From the NCBI GenBank assembly GCA_944391425.1, contig CALXTO010000011.1, positions 1-40,999 of the forward strand: 40,999 nt of DNA. The letters run 5' to 3'. This DNA is from an uncultured Alphaproteobacteria bacterium. Lineage in GTDB: Bacteria; Pseudomonadota; Alphaproteobacteria; RF32; CAG-239. Positions 36,655-40,999 of this stretch are shown in pieces. Below the pieces are notes generated by a model. It had not been told where the DNA came from, made no database searches, and was given only the letters and a program-made list of their open reading frames with translations. The position numbers were made by a program, and so were the translations under genes. Within the stretch, counting starts at the first letter, position 1. Every line of letters begins with the position of its first letter.

Positions 36655-36682
36655 AAGCACCGCTTCCGCGATGCTTTTTTAT
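36655..36682 (-). terminator. Terminator after the paralog at 36690
   Basis: aagcaccgc (36655-36663), loop ttcc, gcgatgctt (36668-36676), with A and T runs on both sides. The 250 bases from here to pal (36404-36654) are AT-rich with no gene. Confidence 0.85.
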
Positions 36683-36689
36683 TCCAGAA

Positions 36690-37436
36690 TTATTTGATTC
36701 TAGAAAAGATTCCGTCTCCCTGATACCTGAACCAGTTAAACTTGGTTCTCAGGCATCCGCCGGCAGGAACCTGCATTTTTTCTGCAACGGCTTCCGCAGC
36801 TGAAAGGTCCAGAAGTTTGCCGTTGTCCATCAGGCAGAGCAAATAACGGTTTTCGCCGTTTTTCCCCTTGACCGGACGAACCCAAGCCTGAGTCGAAAAA
36901 ACCTCTCCCGGAAACTCGATCTGAACATTGTCAACCTCTGTCTTCTTCGGAGAAAGGTAACTGTTTTTTTCAGCCCACAAGTCAAAAGCCGCGTCGACCT
37001 TTTTGCGTTCCAGCCATTGCTCATCATTGAGCAACAGTTCAGCGACCCATCTGTCGGCCTGACGACAGACATAATAGGAAACCGCATAGAAGATAGATTT
37101 CTCGGCACTATTGGTCGGCCGGGAAATAAACTTTGGTGCTTTATAAAGCCGGGCGCCTTCCTGAGGAAGAACATTGATGCGGAAATCTTCTACCACCTCG
37201 TTATCACCGAGTTTATATTCAAGGTTTTCCGAACATACGGTAATCTGCAGGATTCCATATTTTCCGATCTGTTCTTCTTCCTGGTCACAAAACTTTTGAA
37301 ACTTGTCCGATTTCAAAAATTTTGCCACCTTGTCTTCATGTCTGAAACCTTTCACCTTACGGCTTTTCACTTTGCCGCAAAAAGAATCAATCTGAGGATA
37401 GCTGTTTCCTCTTTCATCATTAAAAAATGTTGCCAT
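36690..37436 (-). CDS. Unknown protein, paralog A of a tandem pair
   Basis: 248 aa, no signal peptide or membrane segment, so probably cytoplasmic. I do not recognise a family. It aligns along its length with the neighbour at 37612: FQKFC, GILQIT, Y-K/S-LG, V-E/D-DFR, the P-x-x-G-x-R segment, SYYV, LL-N/K-DE, an AWV segment, a GE-x-R-x-LLC core followed by M-x-NG, D-x-SA, and a final TRF-like plus GI-x-R end. Identity is moderate, so the duplication is not recent. AAAGAAAG just upstream of the ATG is a weak SD. Promoter at 37489-37517. Confidence 0.7.
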   Translation of the reverse strand: MATFFNDERGNSYPQIDSFCGKVKSRKVKGFRHEDKVAKFLKSDKFQKFCDQEEEQIGKYGILQITVCSENLEYKLGDNEVVEDFRINVLPQEGARLYKAPKFISRPTNSAEKSIFYAVSYYVCRQADRWVAELLLNDEQWLERKKVDAAFDLWAEKNSYLSPKKTEVDNVQIEFPGEVFSTQAWVRPVKGKNGENRYLLCLMDNGKLLDLSAAEAVAEKMQVPAGGCLRTKFNWFRYQGDGIFSRIK

Positions 37437-37488
37437 CTTTCTTTGTTTTTTAGGGTTAATAACTGTTAATAATTTTTCTTATAAGATT

Positions 37489-37517
37489 CTTATATCATTT
37501 TTAGACAAAACGGTCAA
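37489..37517 (-). promoter_or_regulatory. Promoter of paralog A
   Basis: TTGACC (37512-37517), 17 bases, TATAAG (37489-37494). The spacer includes GTTTTGTCTA and ends TGATATAAG, matching the promoter of paralog B (TTTTTGTCTA, TGATATAAA). About 50 bases of AT-rich leader follow. Confidence 0.75.
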
Positions 37518-37559
37518 CAAAAGATTGCTCGGATAATATGAAATTTTTGTTACGATACA

Positions 37560-37592
37560 AAAAAACGGCACAACTTATCTCGTTGTACCGTT
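37560..37592 (-). terminator. Terminator after paralog B
   Basis: aacggcacaac (37564-37574) and gttgtaccgtt (37582-37592), 11 pairs with one G-U, followed on the minus strand by seven or so U. Confidence 0.85.
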
Positions 37593-37611
37593 CTTAAAAA
37601 TCTATTGTCCG

Positions 37612-38340
37612 CTAGCGGACTCTTTGTAGAATACCCTGCGCGTCATACTTAAACGCACAAAACCGGGTCGCAATATAGTGTTTAGAAAGTTTGCTTACTT
37701 CCAGCTCAGAAGCCGATTCGTCAACAATGCGCCCATTTTCGAGCATACACAACAGCCGACGTTTTTCTCCGTCTGGCCCGTCGGCTTCCGCCACCCACGC
37801 AGCCAACACCGGTTGTTCAGGATATGACACCTCAGCCAGAAAAATTTGCCCCAAGGTATAATTTCGCATTCGGCAAATCGTTTCAAAAGCTTGTTTTACC
37901 TTAACCTTCAAAAGATGATGCTCATCTTTCAACAGCAAAACAGGTTTCCATTTTCCTTTGGCATCCCGCGTAACGTAATAAGATTCTCCAAAATAGATTC
38001 TCTTCTCGCAGGAATACTTCGGTTTGCATACGCCGTTGCTCTTAAAGAAGCGGATACCGTCCCGAGGAGCAATGTTAAACCTGAAGTCGTCCACTCCCCG
38101 GTCACCCCCTAAAGAGTAATAGTCGTTGTAAAGCCCGATGGTTATCTGCAGGATAATTCCCGGTTGAATACCGTTTTCAGGACAGTTGCAAAAATTCTGA
38201 AAATCTTTGCCTGTGACAAAATCATCTGTTTTTTCACGCCGGGTCCTGAACTTTTCGGTTACTTTAGAAGATTTGCACCCGATTTCTTCCACAGAAGGAG
38301 CTGCGCTGTATACGCCACGCCCGTAACAAAGTGTTGCCAT
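37612..38340 (-). CDS. Unknown protein, paralog B of a tandem pair
   Basis: 242 aa from ATG 38340 (MATLCYGRGVYS, parallel to MATFFNDERG of paralog A). Nine in-frame residues upstream exist to 38367 but paralog A supports this start. Same shared motifs as paralog A. It has several Cys (C-rich N-terminal third) that A lacks. No SD is visible: the leader is AT-rich. A perfect 14-base palindrome covers the stop codon (37607-37620). Function unknown. Confidence 0.7.
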   Translation of the reverse strand: MATLCYGRGVYSAAPSVEEIGCKSSKVTEKFRTRREKTDDFVTGKDFQNFCNCPENGIQPGIILQITIGLYNDYYSLGGDRGVDDFRFNIAPRDGIRFFKSNGVCKPKYSCEKRIYFGESYYVTRDAKGKWKPVLLLKDEHHLLKVKVKQAFETICRMRNYTLGQIFLAEVSYPEQPVLAAWVAEADGPDGEKRRLLCMLENGRIVDESASELEVSKLSKHYIATRFCAFKYDAQGILQRVR

Positions 38341-38388
38341 ATTAATAGAGATTAAAAAATTAAACAAAAAAATTAAAATCTGCTTTAT

Positions 38389-38417
38389 TTTATATCAAAA
38401 ATAGACAAAAACGTCAA
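38389..38417 (-). promoter_or_regulatory. Promoter of paralog B
   Basis: TTGACG (38412-38417), 17 bases, TATAAA (38389-38394); matches the paralog A promoter in the spacer as well as the hexamers. Confidence 0.8.
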
Positions 38418-38436
38418 TATTTTATTTTCCAATAAA

Positions 38437-38466
38437 AAAAAGCGCCGTTTTCAGCGCCTTTTTTTG
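38437..38466 (-). terminator. Terminator after the gene at 38484
   Basis: Minus strand: aaaaggcgc and gcgctttttt arms with one G-U around the loop tgaaaacg, then eight U. Moderately strong. Confidence 0.72.
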
Positions 38467-38483
38467 TCGTAGATACACATTTT

Positions 38484-38936
38484 CTATGCGTATTCGTTCA
38501 GGTTTTCAAGTAATTTGACTTTCAGCTCTTCATCAATACATTCCTGCAAAGACTCCTCCGTCAAAAGGATTAAGAACTCTTTGCCGACGCGCACTTGCCC
38601 GGGTTTGTAGTTCAATACGTCTTGCACCAAATGCCATATTTTCTCCTCATTCCCGGCAAGCAGCTGCCTATGTTCCAGCAACAGTTGCGAAAAATCGGAA
38701 AAATTGAAATCAGAAATCCGCAACGCCGCATTAACCGACACCGGGAACTCCCGCGAAAACTCTGCCAACACAAACGCTTCTTGTTTTTCCAAAAAAACAT
38801 ATATGTTCTTTTTGCAACGGCCCCATTCAATAATACCGCCGTCCAGTTCGTAAAGTGCTGTCGAAGAAAATTCTCTGATTGCTTCCTTCACGCCGTTAAG
38901 ACTCTGATAAAAGTCTTTTACTTCCTTCAAATCCAT
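38484..38936 (-). CDS. Unknown small cytoplasmic protein
   Basis: 150 aa from ATG 38936 (MDLKEVKDFYQSLNG). No signal or membrane segment. Mixed helix/strand with REFSSTALYELDGGIIEWGRCKK, YVFLEKQEAFVLAEFSREFP and a Leu/Glu-rich C-terminus (LLTEESLQECIDEELKVKLLENLNEYA). Family unknown. The leader lacks an SD (aaaattaaaaatt before ATG), like paralog B and the gene at 22384. A promoter TTGACT-17-TATGCT lies at 38982-39010. Confidence 0.62.
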   Translation of the reverse strand: MDLKEVKDFYQSLNGVKEAIREFSSTALYELDGGIIEWGRCKKNIYVFLEKQEAFVLAEFSREFPVSVNAALRISDFNFSDFSQLLLEHRQLLAGNEEKIWHLVQDVLNYKPGQVRVGKEFLILLTEESLQECIDEELKVKLLENLNEYA

Positions 38937-38981
38937 AATTTTTAATTTTAAATAGTTTATAAATGATAATATTTGCCGAAC

Positions 38982-39010
38982 AGCATAAAGCGGCAAAAAA
39001 GAATAGTCAA
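38982..39010 (-). promoter_or_regulatory. Promoter of the gene at 38484
   Basis: TTGACT (39005-39010), 17 bases, TATGCT (38982-38987). Confidence 0.55.
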
Positions 39011-39013
39011 CAA

Positions 39014-39052
39014 CAAAAAACTCCCGGCGAAACCATCAGGCCTCACCGGGAG
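39014..39052 (-). terminator. Terminator after ppdK
   Basis: ctcccgg (39021-39027) pairs with ccgggag (39046-39052) around an 18-base loop, followed on the minus strand by six U. Long loop, fair strength. Confidence 0.75.
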
Positions 39053-39085
39053 AATTTTGAAATCAGAAGTCCCTAAGGTCTTCGA

Positions 39086-40999
39086 TTAGCAGGCTTTCTT
39101 GCAGCAGCAAGAGGAGCCGTTTTCGTTCTTCTTGTCGTTCTTATGACGAACCGCAGCCTGAGCCGCAGCCAGACGAGCTACCGGAACACGGTAGGGCGAG
39201 CAGGAAACATAGTTCATACCGCAAGTCTGGAAGAAGTCGATAGATGCCGGATCGCCGCCGTGTTCGCCGCAAACGCCCAGCCAGATTTTCGGATTGGCGC
39301 AACGTGCTTTTTCACAAGCGAGTTTAACCAGACAACCGACGCCTTCAACATCAATCGAAGCGAACGGATCGGCAACATAGACGCCGCGGGCGCGGTATTC
39401 GTCCAAAATGGCGCCGGTATCGTCGCGGCTCATACCCAGTGTGGTCTGCGTCAGGTCATTAGTACCGAAACCGAAGAACTCGGCGGACTGAGCCAGTTCG
39501 TCAGCTTTCAGGGCTGCACGCGGCAATTCAATCATTGAACCGACTTCATACTTAATCTTCTTGCCTTTTTCGGCAAAGATTTTCTCGGCTGTGGTATCAA
39601 TAATGTCTTTGACAATGTCCAATTCTTTCTTGGAACCGGTCAGCGGAACTTCAATCTCAGGCAGAACTTTAATGCCTTCGGCTTCGCATTCCATAGCAGC
39701 TTCAAGAATGGCGCGGGTCTGCATTTCGCAGATTTCCGGATAGGTAATCGGCAGACGGCAGCCGCGGTGTCCCAGCATCGGGTTGGCCTCATGCAGAGCG
39801 TTAGCGCGCTGTTTAACCTTTTCCAGAGTCATACCCATCTTATCGGCCAATTCTTTCATTTCGGCATCCGTATTGGGCAGGAATTCGTGCAAAGGCGGAT
39901 CCAGCAGACGGATAACAACCGGCAGACCTTCCATAATCTTAAACAAGTCTTTGAAGTCCTGTTTCTGGTACGGCAACAGACGAGCCAAAGCGGCGCGGCG
40001 TCCTTCTTCGTTGTCGGCCAAAATCATGGCGCGCATATCCGGAATACGGGCAGCGTCAAAGAACATATGTTCGGTACGAGCCAAACCAATACCCTGAGCA
40101 CCGAAATCACGGGCAGTCTGAGCATCTTTCGGCGTTTCGGCATTGGCACGAACTTCCAGCGTGCGGATTTCATCAACCCAGCTCATCAATTTGCCGAAGT
40201 TACCGCTGTTGGTGTCGGCTTTAACCGTCGGAACCTGACCTTCGATAATCTGGCCTTTGGCACCATCCAAAGAAACCCAGTCACCTTCTTTAACAACAAC
40301 ACCGCTGTCAGTGGTCATGGTCTTTTTGGCATAGTCAATATGAATTTCATGAGAACCGGAAACACAGGGGGTACCCATGCCGCGGGCAACAACAGCCGCG
40401 TGAGAGGTCATGCCGCCGCGGGCCGTAATAACGCCCTGAGAAGCATGCATACCGCCGATGTCTTCCGGAGAAGTTTCATTGCGGATAAGGATAACCTTTT
40501 CGCCTCTGTTTGCCCAGGCTTCTGCATCTTCGGCATTGAAGACGGCACGGCCGACGGCAGCGCCCGGAGAAGCGGGCAGACCGGTGGCAATAACATTTTT
40601 CTTGGCTTTGGGATCCAGCATCGGATGCAGCAGCTGGTCAAGCTGGTCGGCACCGACGCGCATAATGGCTTCTTCCTTGTTAATCAGGCCTTCTTCAACC
40701 ATTTCAACAGCCATACGAACGGCAGCGGCAGCGGTGCGTTTACCGTTGCGGCACTGCAGCATCCACAATTTGCCGTGTTCAATGGTGAATTCCATATCCT
40801 GCATATCTTTATAGTGTTTTTCCAGGTTATTGCGAACGTCAACCAGTTCCTGATACAGGTGCGGCCATTTTTCTTCCAGAGAAGTTCCGTCGCCTTTGCT
40901 GGCCATCGGCTGCGGCGTACGAATACCGGCCACAACGTCTTCGCCCTGAGCGTTAACCAGATATTCGCCGTAATAAACATTTTCGCCGGTTGCCGGATC
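39086..40999 (-). CDS. ppdK: Pyruvate phosphate dikinase, C-terminal part
   Basis: Interconverts pyruvate, ATP and Pi with PEP, AMP and PPi. Gene cut by the window edge; 637 codons visible, about the last three quarters of a usual 880-aa enzyme. The frame stays open to 40999 and gives the family GENVYYGEYLVNAQGEDVV. Seen: the swivelling His domain with GGMTSHAAVVARGMGTPCVSG (His codon 40400-40402), and the PEP-binding barrel with RTEHMFF, LPNTDAEMKELADKMG, GTNDLTQTTLGMSRDD and GVCGEHGGDP. The tail NDKKNENGSSCCCKKAC is unlike the family: five Cys in the last eight residues. Confidence 0.96.
   Translation of the reverse strand, partial: DPATGENVYYGEYLVNAQGEDVVAGIRTPQPMASKGDGTSLEEKWPHLYQELVDVRNNLEKHYKDMQDMEFTIEHGKLWMLQCRNGKRTAAAAVRMAVEMVEEGLINKEEAIMRVGADQLDQLLHPMLDPKAKKNVIATGLPASPGAAVGRAVFNAEDAEAWANRGEKVILIRNETSPEDIGGMHASQGVITARGGMTSHAAVVARGMGTPCVSGSHEIHIDYAKKTMTTDSGVVVKEGDWVSLDGAKGQIIEGQVPTVKADTNSGNFGKLMSWVDEIRTLEVRANAETPKDAQTARDFGAQGIGLARTEHMFFDAARIPDMRAMILADNEEGRRAALARLLPYQKQDFKDLFKIMEGLPVVIRLLDPPLHEFLPNTDAEMKELADKMGMTLEKVKQRANALHEANPMLGHRGCRLPITYPEICEMQTRAILEAAMECEAEGIKVLPEIEVPLTGSKKELDIVKDIIDTTAEKIFAEKGKKIKYEVGSMIELPRAALKADELAQSAEFFGFGTNDLTQTTLGMSRDDTGAILDEYRARGVYVADPFASIDVEGVGCLVKLACEKARCANPKIWLGVCGEHGGDPASIDFFQTCGMNYVSCSPYRVPVARLAAAQAAVRHKNDKKNENGSSCCCKKAC

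Overview
The window reads as chromosomal core of a low-to-moderate GC, host- or gut-associated-type alphaproteobacterium. This is an inference from gene order and families: ruvC-ruvA-ruvB-ybgC-tolQ-tolR-tolA, a MJ0042/DUF3426 zinc-ribbon protein divergent from ftsE-ftsX-ydcF-plsC, a DUF2125-like protein and a pal-cpoB-tilS-smpB block are alphaproteobacterial arrangements. No insertion sequence, prophage, CRISPR array or rRNA gene is visible. Most genes have clear Shine-Dalgarno (SD) sites and many transcription units end in recognisable intrinsic terminators.

Layout. 1-410: intergenic region with a strong leftward promoter at the left edge and the infC leader. 411-4074: infC (with an apparent AUA start codon), a small secreted protein on the minus strand, NAD-dependent DNA ligase ligA and a half-size EamA transporter. 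4089-11426, all minus strand: yebC, ruvC, an HD-domain hydrolase, ruvA, ruvB, ybgC, a terminator, then tolQ, tolR, tolA and a membrane protein. 11542-16817: a lipoprotein, prmA, an M24 aminopeptidase P, a thioredoxin-like secreted protein, a cold shock protein and a YbhN-like flippase-type membrane protein. 16971-17316: a decayed response-regulator start and a tRNA-Thr(UGU) with its own promoter. 17403-19874: a self-contained Zn/Cd/Pb export module (ArsR-family sensor, palindromic operator over a consensus promoter, free-standing HMA protein, P1B-type ATPase). 20015-24680: a Cys-rich secreted protein that may be frameshifted, aspS, an unknown gene, RNase D and a second ArsR-type regulator. 24876-32789: xseB-ispA, the DUF3426 protein, ftsE-ftsX-ydcF-plsC-DUF2125, rsmD-rluB and tadA. 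32823-36403: an XRE regulator, a candidate structured small RNA, smpB, tilS, cpoB and pal. 36690-38936: three unknown genes, two of them tandem paralogs with matching promoters. 39086-40999: the C-terminal three quarters of pyruvate phosphate dikinase, with an unusual Cys cluster at its end.

Functional links. The Tol-Pal envelope system is present but split: tolQRA lies about 28 kb from pal-cpoB, and tolB is at neither site. ruvABC forms the Holliday-junction resolution set. FtsEX, PlsC and the DUF218 protein form an envelope/division operon. The least explained material is the paralog pair at 36690-38340, the orphan small genes at 22384 and 38484, and the RNA-like region at about 33085-33250.
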